A stretch of DNA of 53,521 bases from an uncultured Methanobrevibacter sp. (GTDB taxonomy: Archaea > Methanobacteriota > Methanobacteria > Methanobacteriales > Methanobacteriaceae): assembly GCA_902774685.1 (NCBI GenBank), contig CACYJH010000013.1, forward strand, positions 1 through 53,521, written 5' to 3'. Below the pieces are notes generated by a model that searched no databases, was not told the origin of the DNA, and saw nothing but the letters and a program-made list of their open reading frames with translations. Positions 44,354-53,229 of the stretch are shown here, in pieces. Numbering within the stretch: the stretch's first letter is position 1; each line of letters opens with the position of its first letter. The position numbers and the translations under genes were made by a program.

Positions 44354-44512
44354 CTATTCTTTAGTTTTCATTTCAGTGTATCCGCATTTACCGCAAGCGA
44401 ATCTGTCACCGTGGTCAGCCATGAATACACCTTCACCACAACGAGGACAGAATGGGTTTTTCCTTACGATTTTGTCTCCTTCTACAGTGTATAAATCTTT
44501 TTTATCAGGCAT
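44354..44512 (-). CDS. rps27ae: 30S ribosomal protein S27ae
   Basis: The protein has 52 residues and a full-length zinc ribbon with '[29 protein letters not shown]' (four cysteines in two CxxC pairs), exactly the S27ae pattern. It is 27 bp downstream of S24e, the usual archaeal arrangement. It is a structural component of the small subunit. The start ATG at 44512 follows an AGGAGG site. Confidence 0.93.
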   Translation of the reverse strand: MPDKKDLYTVEGDKIVRKNPFCPRCGEGVFMADHGDRFACGKCGYTEMKTKE

Positions 44513-44539
44513 AATAATATCCTCCTAAATCCTTCCTAA

Positions 44540-44857
44540 TTATTCTTCCGCTTCATCTTCTTCTTCAGCAGGAGCTTCTGGTTCTTTGTTCTTTTCAATG
44601 ATGCTTGGTTTTTCAACATCAATTAAAGATGATTCTCTACCGTATACTTTAGCGTAACCAGTTGCTTTAGGTTCACCGTATCCTGGTTGAATGTTGTCTA
44701 CAACGATTAATTCTTTTTTAGTGTCAAGCATAGCAACTAATTTGCTTTTGACATCTAAAAGCTTAGGAGTTGGTTCTCCTACGTAAGAAACAATAAATTT
44801 AACTTCAGTTCTATCAAATAAAACGTTTTCTTTCTTTTCAATAATTTCAATATCCAT
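44540..44857 (-). CDS. rps24e: 30S ribosomal protein S24e
   Basis: The protein has 105 residues. 'DIEIIEKKENVLFDRTEVKFIVSYVGEPTPKLLDVKSKLVAMLD' and 'ATGYAKVYGRESSLIDVE' match archaeal S24e. The last 20 residues are an acidic tail. It lies in the conserved order dephospho-CoA kinase, S24e, S27ae. GAGAGG upstream of the ATG gives a good ribosome site. Confidence 0.93.
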   Translation of the reverse strand: MDIEIIEKKENVLFDRTEVKFIVSYVGEPTPKLLDVKSKLVAMLDTKKELIVVDNIQPGYGEPKATGYAKVYGRESSLIDVEKPSIIEKNKEPEAPAEEEDEAEE

Positions 44858-44933
44858 TATAAAAACCTCTCTTTTAGGGTTTGAATTTAATTATTATTAT
44901 AAATTAAATAATCTCACAAAGAAACTAGAACAA

Positions 44934-45434
44934 TTATTCCTTATTAAAATAAGTCATAAGTTTAGCAGCTTTGTCTTTTCCATCAGAAACATTTACAAAG
45001 ACCAAACCTTCGTTAGGTTGACCATATAAAATAACAGCATCTTCAGGTGCAATCAATAAGCATGGAAGAACTGCAAGATCTTCTTCCCCTTCAACTACAA
45101 TAATACGATTTTCATTATCCTCTAAAGTTAAAGAAATGGCTTTCTCTATGGTTTCCCATAGATTTTCAGTGATTGTGCCTGCAGGATTATCTGCTTCTAA
45201 AATGTTTTCTGTACGAATAATATCATGATTATGATCTTTACGTTGAATACGATTGTCAATGATTCCCAAATCTGGAATCAAATCATTATCAACAAGATTT
45301 TTAGTAGTTTGATCACCAACAGAGATTAGAAAATTAGCTTCTTTAATCATAGGTATTGCATCTTCAAATTCAGCATACAATTTACCTAACGGTTTTTTAA
45401 ATTCACCAATTAAATTTTCATCTAATTTAAACAA
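44934..45434 (-). CDS. GTP-dependent dephospho-CoA kinase (DUF359)
   Basis: This 166-residue protein has the DUF359 pattern 'LYAEFEDAIPMIKEANFLISVGDQTTKNLV', 'PDLGIIDNRIQRK', 'IVVEGEEDLAVLPCLLIAPEDAVILYGQPNEGLVFV'. Archaeal DUF359 proteins have been shown to catalyse the last step of coenzyme A synthesis with GTP as the phosphate donor. Its place next to S24e is conserved across many archaea. The start ATG lies close to the T-rich gap behind the DUF4013 gene. Confidence 0.9.
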   Translation of the reverse strand: MFKLDENLIGEFKKPLGKLYAEFEDAIPMIKEANFLISVGDQTTKNLVDNDLIPDLGIIDNRIQRKDHNHDIIRTENILEADNPAGTITENLWETIEKAISLTLEDNENRIIVVEGEEDLAVLPCLLIAPEDAVILYGQPNEGLVFVNVSDGKDKAAKLMTYFNKE

Positions 45435-45613
45435 GTTTTAACCTCTATCAATAAATCCAAAATAATAATATTTTAAGTCAATATTTTAAAATGAGTCTAT
45501 AAAATATATAGTAAAATAATTATTATACTTTAATATTTATCTAATTTAAGATATATAAAGTTTAGCATTAAATCAGTTTAAAAAAAGATAAATTAATAAA
45601 AAATAAGAAAAAA

Positions 45614-45634
45614 GAGCGATGAATCACATCACTC
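45614..45634 (-). terminator. Hairpin terminator after the DUF4013 gene
   Basis: On the minus strand GAGTGATG and CATCGCTC form an 8-bp stem with one T-G wobble and a 5-base loop (45614-45621 and 45627-45634), followed by a T-rich tract. It isolates the DUF4013 gene from the dephospho-CoA kinase. Confidence 0.65.
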
Positions 45635-45685
45635 CAATTGTGAAAAGTTTTGCTCAAGATTTAGTCGAATGCTTAAAGATCTTGC

Positions 45686-46498
45686 TTATTCTGCATCAGC
45701 ATAAAGGTTTCCTAATGCTCTAGTACCAAATAAAGCAATGAATGGAGCCATAACTAAGAATCCAATTAATATACCAACATATGGAATAGCAGTGAAGAGC
45801 CCTAAAATAAGTCCTAAGATTATTGTAATGATTAATAAAATGATATACCATCCAATATATCTTCCAACACCAATTTCTTGAATGTCACCAATTACTTCCT
45901 TAATGTTGATAGCTTCACCGATGCTGTCATATTTAGCTAATCTGCACATTGCAATTTCCAACAATAAGCCAAATATGATGTATAGGACCATTGCAACAAT
46001 GGCAGTGATCAAAAGTCCAGCGAATAATGCAGACCAGTATTCTTGAGGAACTGTATTTACCATAGTGGTAGCATTAACGGTAGTGTTTGTCACTTCCTGA
46101 CCCATAAATTCAACAATCTTAAAGACAGCAGAATAGGTTCCGGAAAGCCATCCGACAATCAAAACGATTATTGTTGGAATGATATAATAAACAATTTCCA
46201 CAACCAATAATTTTAATCCATCAACAAGATTTGCAAAAATATCCAATGCAGGAATATCTTCGCCAAAGTTTATTGTTTCTTTTAAAACACTTAACATATA
46301 ACCTTGTGTTACAAAATAAAGAATCAGTGAAACGATTCCGAGCAATTCTATTACTGTTGTATTGATTTCAATACCCCAAGAACCTAAAACTGAGGTTAAA
46401 TTTGCAACAAGGAAGACAACTCCAAAAATGAGCAAAGCCTTATAATCCTTAGTAGGATAGACTAAAGCTTCCTTAAATAAATCTATTAATCCAGTCAT
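45686..46498 (-). CDS. DUF4013 family multi-pass membrane protein
   Basis: The protein has 270 residues. About six hydrophobic helices include 'YKALLIFGVVFLVANLTSVLG', 'LKLLVVEIVYYIIPTIIVLIVGWLSG', 'LFAGLLITAIVAMVLYIIFGLLLEIAMCRLAKYDS' and a Gly-rich end 'IGWYIILLIITIILGLILGLFTAIPYVGILIGF'. This is the DUF4013 pattern found in several methanogens. The function is unknown. It has its own hairpin terminator and sits inside the otherwise conserved ribosomal/RNA-polymerase cluster, so it looks like an insertion. Confidence 0.8.
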   Translation of the reverse strand: MTGLIDLFKEALVYPTKDYKALLIFGVVFLVANLTSVLGSWGIEINTTVIELLGIVSLILYFVTQGYMLSVLKETINFGEDIPALDIFANLVDGLKLLVVEIVYYIIPTIIVLIVGWLSGTYSAVFKIVEFMGQEVTNTTVNATTMVNTVPQEYWSALFAGLLITAIVAMVLYIIFGLLLEIAMCRLAKYDSIGEAINIKEVIGDIQEIGVGRYIGWYIILLIITIILGLILGLFTAIPYVGILIGFLVMAPFIALFGTRALGNLYADAE

Positions 46499-46909
46499 AA
46501 AAAGCCTCCATAATTAAATAGTCATTATTAAAATAAACCATATTTTTTGAGTTTAGTATAAAAACACAATAATATATTTAAATTAAACTCTATATATACC
46601 TTTTTATCAAAATAATAATAATTTGATTAAATAATTGGAAATGGATAACATAAACTTAATAGAATTAAGAAATAATAGCAAATAATTAAGATTAACTAAA
46701 ATTAATGAAATTTATTAGAAAAAATAGCTAAAAAATTTGAAAAAATAGTTTAAAAAATAGGATAAAAATAATTGAAAAATAGAATAATTAATTGAAAAAT
46801 AATTAAAAAAACAGCAAAATAGTTAAAAAAATGAAAAATAAAAAAAGAATATCACTGATTAAAGTGATACTATTTGATTAAACTTTTTCTAAAAGTTTTA
46901 AGATTAAGA
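46499..46909. other. 411-bp intergenic region
   Basis: Mostly A-rich sequence holding the promoter of the DUF4013 gene at the left and the Spt4 terminator hairpin at the right. No gene seen. Confidence 0.45.
46850..46869 (-). terminator. Hairpin terminator after rpoE''/spt4
   Basis: TATCACT (46850-46856) and AGTGATA (46863-46869) form a 7-bp stem with a 6-base loop, followed on the minus strand by a long T-rich run. It ends the Rpo7-Spt4 transcript. Confidence 0.65.
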
Positions 46910-47092
46910 TTATCTAACCCTTAAAGCGTATTCTCCAGCTTTGGTAATGCCTAATTCTCTAGCAACATCGGATTCTTCAGGATCAGTTACTATCAAAAGA
47001 CCGCTCCAGTTAGAAGAAGTAGGGTTTTTACATTCAGGGCATTGTTCCTTTTCAGTTAATAAACTGCAATGAGTACAAGCTTTTAATACCAT
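46910..47092 (-). CDS. spt4: Transcription elongation factor Spt4 (RNA polymerase subunit E'')
   Basis: This 60-residue zinc protein has 'KACTHCSLLTEKEQCPECKN' (four cysteines) followed by 'NWSGLLIVTDPEESDVARELGI', the Spt4 pattern. It partners Spt5 as a processivity factor of RNA polymerase. Its start overlaps the stop of the Rpo7 gene by one base, showing tight coupling. Confidence 0.93.
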   Translation of the reverse strand: MVLKACTHCSLLTEKEQCPECKNPTSSNWSGLLIVTDPEESDVARELGITKAGEYALRVR

Positions 47093-47676
47093 TATTCTTC
47101 CACCTTAGCCATAGCTTTATTTTCTTTTGCCTTATTCTTTTCAGCTTCAATCCATTCAAATTTACCTAAATTAGGTTGTCTCATGGTAAGACCAATTTTA
47201 GATTCCTTAATGGATTTACCTTTAAGAGATAAAGTTACTATTCTTGCTCTGATCCTATCTCCTTCAGTTAAGATCTTATTGGTTTCATTACCTATAAGAG
47301 ATGCATTTCTAGGGTCATAATTAATATAGTCGTCAGTTACTTGAGATACGTGTACAAGACCTTCCATTGGTCCAATCTTTACGAATGCACCAAATTCAGT
47401 AATGTCAGTAACTTCACCTTCAACAATTTCCTGTTGTTCAGGCTTAAAGAAAATAGCATTAAAGACTACATTATGGTATGCAGCACCATCACCCATAATA
47501 AGCACTCCTTCACCAATTTCTTCAATACTGAAAGCACCGACCATTAAACCTAAGTTCTTATCAAGTTGACCGATGTATTCTTCATTTAAAGTTTCAATAG
47601 CTACATCTTCAAGAGGTTCATCAAACCTATAAGGTGGAATTCTTACAGTTCCCTCAATAGTTGTCATGTAATACAA
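47092..47676 (-). CDS. rpo7: DNA-directed RNA polymerase subunit Rpo7 (E')
   Basis: The protein has 194 residues. The N-terminal domain ('[27 protein letters not shown]', '[22 protein letters not shown]') is followed by an S1/OB domain (about 80-165: '[37 protein letters not shown]'). It forms the polymerase stalk with Rpo4. The TTG at 47676 after GAGGGAT gives 'MYYMTT...', which matches the Met-Tyr start of archaeal relatives and is preferred over the later ATG. Spt4 follows immediately. Confidence 0.93.
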   Translation of the reverse strand: MYYMTTIEGTVRIPPYRFDEPLEDVAIETLNEEYIGQLDKNLGLMVGAFSIEEIGEGVLIMGDGAAYHNVVFNAIFFKPEQQEIVEGEVTDITEFGAFVKIGPMEGLVHVSQVTDDYINYDPRNASLIGNETNKILTEGDRIRARIVTLSLKGKSIKESKIGLTMRQPNLGKFEWIEAEKNKAKENKAMAKVEE

Positions 47677-47841
47677 AATAATCCCTCGTTTTAAGTAAAT
47701 TTAAATTTTTATAAAATCTTCGTGAAATATGAATATAATTGAATATATTAATTAATTATGCTAAATATAATGCATTTTTAATTAAAATATACTTTTAAAT
47801 AATATTTAAAGTTAATCATAATTTATTTAATTAGTTAACCA

Positions 47842-48246
47842 TTAAACCAGATAGCCTTCAACTGCCAAATACTTTCTTTGCCTTAAGATCACTAATGGAA
47901 TTCCTTTTTTCTTGGCTTTTTTTCTCAAATTGGCATCATTTGTAGCCAATACTTTAGAAATTCTGATTAAAGCATCATCTACAGACTCGCCATCATTTAA
48001 AGGAATGTCCCTAACTTCAATCTCATCGGATTGTGCAATTTTCAAACCTAAACCCGCAGCCAGCCTAACCTTGCCTTTACTGTTGTTTTTCAAACCTTTA
48101 AGTTCATTTAGAACAAATTTGGTTGTAACCAACTTGTAATTAGGTAAGATTCTCTTAAACTCTTCAAGAATATCTATATTGAATTGAAAAGGAATCATGA
48201 AAAAGTTAGTATCAATAAATACTTCTCTTTTATCCTCAGATCCCAT
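47842..48246 (-). CDS. PIN-domain protein (FCF1/VapC-like)
   Basis: The protein has 134 residues. 'EVFIDTNFFMIPFQF' carries the first PIN Asp. 'FVLNELKGLKN' has the Glu, 'DDALIRISKV' and 'VLATNDANLRKKAKKKGIPLVILRQRKYLAVEGYL' hold the remaining acidic residues. This archaeal branch is related to eukaryotic Fcf1/Utp24, the nuclease that cuts pre-rRNA. The gene lies between aIF2-gamma and Rpo7, a position kept in many archaea, which supports a role in rRNA processing or translation. Confidence 0.85.
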   Translation of the reverse strand: MGSEDKREVFIDTNFFMIPFQFNIDILEEFKRILPNYKLVTTKFVLNELKGLKNNSKGKVRLAAGLGLKIAQSDEIEVRDIPLNDGESVDDALIRISKVLATNDANLRKKAKKKGIPLVILRQRKYLAVEGYLV

Positions 48247-48320
48247 GTTATCACAGTTAACTAAATTTTTTTAAATGACAGTTCAACAATAATCAAAAAT
48301 AGAAATAATCTACTTTAAAA

Positions 48321-49544
48321 TTATTGAATGATACCAAATCCAATCAATCTCCAACGAGCACCTACTCTACGGGATAAAGCTACTCTATCACCCTTATCAG
48401 CACAGACAGGCAATTTCAATGCAACGCTGACATTTTTCTTAACTTTAGTTACAACACCGATGGTGGTGGTTGTACCACAGTTAATCATTAAAGGTTCTTT
48501 AATCTTAATTGGATCTACTTTTCTTTCATCTTTAGTTCCTACAACACGTTCCAATAGTTCAGTTTTCATATCAAAACTATGCAAGACATCAGGTAATGTA
48601 CCTTCAGCACCAGCAACAGAACCAGATAATGAATCAGCCTTGGTTAATGCAGGGTCTAATTTGGTAGCTACACCGATAAGACCGCCAGGTCCAACTTCTT
48701 CAACTGATTCTCCACCAGCTTCCAAGCCGATGATTTCAGAAGTTAAGCTAATCCATTTGTTTTGTTTGCTTTCTTTAATATTAATTCCAGGCCTAATTTC
48801 AATAATATCTCCTAATTTAAGAGTACCTTGAACTAAACTTCCACCGATTACTCCACCTTTGATTTTCTTAGGATGGGAACCAGGTTTATTAATATCAAAA
48901 GATCTAGCTACATGCATTCTAGCAGGTTTGTCTAATTCTTTTTCCGGTGTAAGGATTGTATCGTTGATAGCCTTAATAAGAATGTCAATATTAGCTCCTT
49001 GTTGAGCAGATACAGGAATGATTGGAGCATCTTCTGCACAAGTACCTTTTACGAATTCCTTGATTTCATTGTAACTCTCAATAGCTCTTTCTCTAGGAAC
49101 AATATCCACTTTATTCTGAACTACAACTACATCTTTAACACCGATAACATCAAGTGCCATCAAGTGTTCTTTGGTTTGTGGTTGCGGACATTCTTCGTTA
49201 GCTGCAATTACTAAAACAGCACCGTCCATAATTGCTGCACCAGATAACATAGTAGCCATTAAAGTCTCGTGTCCTGGAGCATCTACAAAGGATACTTTTC
49301 TAACGACTTCAGTTTCACTTCCACAATGTTCACAAACATCTTTAGTAGTGTAACATAAAGGTTCTTCACAATTAGGACATTTTCTGAATTCAATATCTGC
49401 ATATCCTAAACGAATTGAAATACCTCTTTTTGTTTCTTCACTGTGAGTATCTGTCCATACACCAGATAATGCTTTGGTAAGTGTTGTTTTTCCGTGATCG
49501 ACGTGGCCCACAAGTCCTATGTTAACATCAGATTGTACTTTCAC
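48321..49544 (-). CDS. eif2g: Translation initiation factor aIF2 subunit gamma
   Basis: The protein has 407 residues. The GTPase domain begins '[22 protein letters not shown]' (P-loop), with '[10 protein letters not shown]' (switch I), a zinc knuckle '[20 protein letters not shown]', '[16 protein letters not shown]' (switch II) and '[10 protein letters not shown]' (NKxD). Two beta-barrel domains follow. It delivers initiator Met-tRNA to the ribosome as part of aIF2. The start is GTG with GGTGTAAT upstream. It is placed after S6e in the conserved supercluster. Confidence 0.95.
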   Translation of the reverse strand: MKVQSDVNIGLVGHVDHGKTTLTKALSGVWTDTHSEETKRGISIRLGYADIEFRKCPNCEEPLCYTTKDVCEHCGSETEVVRKVSFVDAPGHETLMATMLSGAAIMDGAVLVIAANEECPQPQTKEHLMALDVIGVKDVVVVQNKVDIVPRERAIESYNEIKEFVKGTCAEDAPIIPVSAQQGANIDILIKAINDTILTPEKELDKPARMHVARSFDINKPGSHPKKIKGGVIGGSLVQGTLKLGDIIEIRPGINIKESKQNKWISLTSEIIGLEAGGESVEEVGPGGLIGVATKLDPALTKADSLSGSVAGAEGTLPDVLHSFDMKTELLERVVGTKDERKVDPIKIKEPLMINCGTTTTIGVVTKVKKNVSVALKLPVCADKGDRVALSRRVGARWRLIGFGIIQ

Positions 49545-49956
49545 AGATTACACCTTTAATTTTTTTATAGTTTTTTTAGGAAATAATTTGAATTAATTAA
49601 TAAATTTAAATTAATAAATGAATTTGAATTAATAAATGAATGAACGTAAATATTAATGAAAATTTATAATTAATATTGAATCATACTTATGAATCTTTAA
49701 TAAATTCTCTTATTTTTTAATTTGAAATCATATTTATAATTCAATATTAATATAAACATGATTTTGAACTTTAAATTTGATAATAATAAAATATAATAAT
49801 AATTTGAAATTTTAATTTGAAATTTTAAATAAATAATGAATTCCAATAGAATGAAAAACAAAAATGATAATGAAAATGTTCATTATATTTTCAAAATGAA
49901 TGAAAAATAATAATGAAAAGGTTCATTATAAATTTCATTTATCATCAGCTATCTGA
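49545..49956. other. 412-bp intergenic region
   Basis: AT-rich with degenerate direct repeats of AATTAATAAATGAATTT (about 49590-49640) and of AATTTGAAATTTTA (about 49800-49825), plus two hairpins near the S6e end. It should hold the aIF2-gamma promoter. No gene seen. Confidence 0.45.
49867..49929 (-). terminator. Two tandem hairpins after rps6e
   Basis: The pair ATAATGAA/TTCATTAT occurs twice, at 49867-49886 and 49910-49929, each with an 8-bp stem and a 4-base loop (AATG and AAGG). They lie 28-90 bp past the S6e stop. The duplication suggests a double terminator or a processing site separating S6e from aIF2-gamma. Confidence 0.6.
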
Positions 49957-50346
49957 TTATTCTTCTGCTTCTCCTTCTTCTTCAGGATTTAAGATATCAG
50001 ATATGGATTTGCTGCCTGCTTTAGCAACAATAGTGTTGATTTGAACAATATCTTCAGAGATAGTGTTTCCTCTGACAGTTTTTCTTCTTTTAACACCATC
50101 AGCTTTAGGTTTGTAGCCTACTCCACCGGTTAAAAGACTTTTGATTCTTCTAGGACCATCAACGTCTTTTTTCATAGCGAAACCGTTTTTGTCACTACCA
50201 CCAGTGATTTTTAAACTGTAGCCATCTAAACCAACGATTTGACCATCGAATTCTTCTCCGATTTTTAAACCGTTTAATTGTTTTGCATCATCAACTTCTA
50301 ATTGATAACTTAATTCTTTATCAGATACAACAATTTTAAATGCCAA
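49957..50346 (-). CDS. rps6e: 30S ribosomal protein S6e
   Basis: The protein has 129 residues. 'AFKIVVSDKELSYQLEVDD', 'LKITGGSDKNGFAMKKDVDGPRRIKSLLTGGVGYKP' and 'RRKTVRGNTISEDIVQINTIV' are the conserved S6e core. A short acidic tail ends it. The start is TTG preceded by AGGAGGA. It lies after aIF5B in the usual archaeal order. Confidence 0.95.
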   Translation of the reverse strand: MAFKIVVSDKELSYQLEVDDAKQLNGLKIGEEFDGQIVGLDGYSLKITGGSDKNGFAMKKDVDGPRRIKSLLTGGVGYKPKADGVKRRKTVRGNTISEDIVQINTIVAKAGSKSISDILNPEEEGEAEE

Positions 50347-50481
50347 TAAAATTCCTCCTTTTATTTTTAGGAATTTAATCTCCCTTAATCTCTAGTATTT
50401 ATTCTATAATCTTTAAATTATGTGAAATTAATTATGAAATTAATTTTAGTTAATTGATTAAATTATTTTGATTGATTTGTA

Positions 50482-52272
50482 TTAATATTCGAAAAGACCG
50501 AATTTACCCCAATCCCTATCTTTCTTACGTTTGATTTCCAAGATTTCGTCAAGGGCCATGAATTCATCTTCATTCAACTTGTCCTTAAACTCTCTTTCCA
50601 AGATCTTATAATGCTTTTCAGGAATATCCACATACAAGGTATCCCCTTCCTCAAAGTCCTTTCCTGCCACAGCATCATCGATTGCCATAGCAACTCTTTG
50701 ACCTCTTGAAATTGCAGGTAATGTTTCACCCTTATCTTCCATACTTGCAATGGTACCTACATAGTCACCATTTGCATTCATCAAGGCATAGCCCTGTTTT
50801 ACAGTACCTGCTTCAACTTCAATACCGCAGATAGCAGGTTTGCTTTGCCTAAATATCAATTTCGGAAGTATCATGAACTTAGCAGGTTTGATAATTGCTT
50901 CAAGCCATTGCTTTTTCTGAGCCTCTTTTCTCTCAAGAACCCAAGCTTCATAATCTTCGGTAATCTGATAGATTACATCACCTTTAAAGAGTTTAACTCC
51001 TGAATTATTTAAATCGACTTCAGCCTTAGGATGTACCTTCACATTGAATGCAATAATTACACCATGTTCGATATTTTCCTCTTTGGCAATGGATGCATCA
51101 ATAACATCCCTTTTGTTTACATCTCCAATTTCTGCAGATCTGATTGGAATATCCATTTCCTTAAGCAAATGAACAACAGCTTCAAGTGAACCTAATGTAT
51201 CTGCCTTAACAAATAATCCTTCATCGTCAGTGTCAACGGTAATGTCTTCCAACTCTTTTAACAATTCTGCTTCAACATCCTCATCATCACTTAAGACTCT
51301 AAGTGGAGAACCTGAAACAACATCATCAAGATTTGGAGCTGCTATCTTGATACCTGCTGCCGCAACAACCTCATCGACCTTTTTGAATTTCTTTTTGGAA
51401 TCTCTCATCTCTTCAAGAGGAAGAGGCCTTAAGATAGATCTGATTTTGGTTTTTACAACATTGTTTGCATCCATCAAAGCTATTTCATCACCATCACGGA
51501 GAACACCATCATAGATGATACTGTCTACAGTTACACCAAGACCGGTTTCCTCCTTGACTTCAAGAACAGTTCCTTTAGCAGGAGCGTCTTCGTGGATTTC
51601 CAATTGTTCTGTCAAATATTCTTGAGCCAAACCTAATAACATGGCAATAAGCTCAATAATACCTTCACCAGACTTTGCACAGATTGGAATGATTGTAATT
51701 TGGCTTGCAAAATCACTTACCCTATCAAATCTTTCGGATTGGAATCCTTCTTCATGCAATTTACCGACAAGCTCATAAACCTTCAAATCCAATTCGGTTT
51801 GTACACTTGGAGCTTGCTCCTTAAAACTTTCCATAAAGGAAGCACCTTCATGAATGTCCCATCCAAAGATTCTATCAATTTTATTAGCTACAACAATAAA
51901 TGGAGTTTTATACATCTTTAAAATATTAATTGCTTCATAGGTTTGAGGTTTGAAACCTTCATTTATGTCAACAATTAAAATAGCTAAATCAGCTAAAGCT
52001 CCACCACGTTTACGAAGTGATGTAAATGCAGCATGCCCTGGAGTATCTACAAAAAATAAACCTGGAATTGTATCTTTAATTGATAAACGAGCTATAAAAT
52101 CTCCACAAATTTCATTTATTGTATCTATTGGGATTTCAGTAGCTCCAATGTGTTGGGTAATACCACCTGCTTCCCTATCAGCTACAGTACTTCCTCTGAT
52201 ATAATCCAATAAGGTAGTCTTACCATGGTCTACATGACCTAAAACAGATACAATTGGGGATCTAATCTTCAT
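50482..52272 (-). CDS. infB: Translation initiation factor aIF5B (IF-2)
   Basis: This GTPase promotes subunit joining. The 596 residues start '[28 protein letters not shown]' (P-loop), with '[13 protein letters not shown]' (switch I), '[22 protein letters not shown]' (switch II) and '[11 protein letters not shown]' (NKxD). Domains II-IV follow, with '[23 protein letters not shown]' and a C-terminal barrel. No intein interrupts it. A GTG at 52287 lies before the GGAG site, so the ATG at 52272 is used. It sits between Ndk and S6e. Confidence 0.95.
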   Translation of the reverse strand: MKIRSPIVSVLGHVDHGKTTLLDYIRGSTVADREAGGITQHIGATEIPIDTINEICGDFIARLSIKDTIPGLFFVDTPGHAAFTSLRKRGGALADLAILIVDINEGFKPQTYEAINILKMYKTPFIVVANKIDRIFGWDIHEGASFMESFKEQAPSVQTELDLKVYELVGKLHEEGFQSERFDRVSDFASQITIIPICAKSGEGIIELIAMLLGLAQEYLTEQLEIHEDAPAKGTVLEVKEETGLGVTVDSIIYDGVLRDGDEIALMDANNVVKTKIRSILRPLPLEEMRDSKKKFKKVDEVVAAAGIKIAAPNLDDVVSGSPLRVLSDDEDVEAELLKELEDITVDTDDEGLFVKADTLGSLEAVVHLLKEMDIPIRSAEIGDVNKRDVIDASIAKEENIEHGVIIAFNVKVHPKAEVDLNNSGVKLFKGDVIYQITEDYEAWVLERKEAQKKQWLEAIIKPAKFMILPKLIFRQSKPAICGIEVEAGTVKQGYALMNANGDYVGTIASMEDKGETLPAISRGQRVAMAIDDAVAGKDFEEGDTLYVDIPEKHYKILEREFKDKLNEDEFMALDEILEIKRKKDRDWGKFGLFEY

Positions 52273-52422
52273 TTTTACTCCACTCACAATTTAATAATTC
52301 AATAAATCAAACAAATTCAATAAATTTAACAATATAATTTCAATCAATTTAAGCTAAATATAGCTAATGATTATAGACAACGAATATGCAATTCAATAAA
52401 ATCCAATCAATAGATTTTGAAT

Positions 52423-52875
52423 CTATTCGTAAATCCAAGCGTTATCAGACATAGAATAATCACAAATTTCTTCTTCATCAAAGAAAAGAGCAATTTCTCT
52501 TTTAGCAGATTCAGGTGCATCGGATGCGTGGATAATGTTTCTTCCAGTATCCATACCGAAATCTCCTCTAATGGTTCCAATATCTGCTTCTTTAGGATTG
52601 GTTGCTCCTACCATTTTTCTAATTACTGAAATTGCATCGTCACCTTCAATAACCATAGTTAATGCAGGAGAAGAAGTGATATATTCAACTAAACCATTAA
52701 AGAATGGTTTTTCAGCATGTTCACCATAATGCTCTTTAGCTAAATCTTCGTCAATTTGTCTTAATTTCATAGCAACAATTTTGAGACCTTTATTTTCAAA
52801 ACGGCTTAAAATTTGACCCATTAAACGTCTAGATACCGCATCAGGTTTCATCATAACAAAGCTTCTTTCAATCAT
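52423..52875 (-). CDS. ndk: Nucleoside diphosphate kinase
   Basis: The protein has 150 residues. '[39 protein letters not shown]', '[21 protein letters not shown]' and the active-site stretch '[25 protein letters not shown]' with the catalytic His are standard Ndk features. It equilibrates nucleoside triphosphates, supplying GTP for the translation GTPases encoded next to it. The ATG overlaps the stop of L24e (ATGA). Confidence 0.95.
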   Translation of the reverse strand: MIERSFVMMKPDAVSRRLMGQILSRFENKGLKIVAMKLRQIDEDLAKEHYGEHAEKPFFNGLVEYITSSPALTMVIEGDDAISVIRKMVGATNPKEADIGTIRGDFGMDTGRNIIHASDAPESAKREIALFFDEEEICDYSMSDNAWIYE

Positions 52876-52967
52876 TGTTTAACCCATTTAACTTTTCTTG
52901 GTACTCTACCATACATTTTTCCAGTACCTTCTTCTATTTCTTTACCACAGAATGAACAAGTTCTCAT
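52872..52967 (-). CDS. rpl24e: 50S ribosomal protein L24e with an internal deletion
   Basis: The frame encodes only 31 residues: '[19 protein letters not shown]' joined directly to '[12 protein letters not shown]'. Archaeal L24e is normally about 53-65 residues and has a segment of some 22 residues at this junction carrying the second zinc pair ('FCSSKC'-type). Here the first pair (C4, C7) remains, the second is gone, and the frame is kept. The start has GGTG upstream and the stop overlaps ndk, so the borders are intact. It would be unable to form the normal zinc site. This is either a true deletion or an assembly fault. Confidence 0.85.
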   Translation of the reverse strand: MRTCSFCGKEIEEGTGKMYGRVPRKVKWVKQ

Positions 52968-53010
52968 GTTAAAACACCTTCTAATTTATAAGCCCTAATA
53001 ACTTACGTTA

Positions 53011-53166
53011 TTATGGAGTTCTAATCTCCTTAGCTTCTCTGATTGTGTCGAGTAACATTAAAATATCGCCTTCACGTACAGGGCCCATGATATTTCTTGT
53101 TAAAATTCTTCCTTTATCTCTTCCATCGAGAATTCTGCATTTTACTTGCATGATTTCTCCAGTCAT
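53011..53166 (-). CDS. rps28e: 30S ribosomal protein S28e, 5' part missing
   Basis: The frame from an ATG at 53166 gives 51 residues, '[20 protein letters not shown]...REAKEIRTP', the OB-fold core of S28e. Family members have about 16 more N-terminal residues (of the type '..ATPAEVIEV..RTG') before this Met. An ATG at 53176 with a proper GGTGAT site lies 10 bases upstream in another frame and begins Met-Glu-Glu, as genuine S28e starts do. So roughly 40 bases appear to be missing and the original start is out of frame. The rest is well conserved. Expression would need the internal ATG. Confidence 0.85.
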   Translation of the reverse strand: MTGEIMQVKCRILDGRDKGRILTRNIMGPVREGDILMLLDTIREAKEIRTP

Positions 53167-53229
53167 CTTCTTCCATATTATCACCTGTTAATTATAGTGA
53201 AGATTAACATCTTCTAAACAGTGCAATAC

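Noticed and set aside
48328..48831. 167-residue plus-strand ORF inside aIF2-gamma
   Set aside because: An antisense shadow. The minus frame is a complete conserved GTPase.
50482..52272. Intein in aIF5B
   Set aside because: The protein is of normal length and the P-loop and switch regions are uninterrupted.
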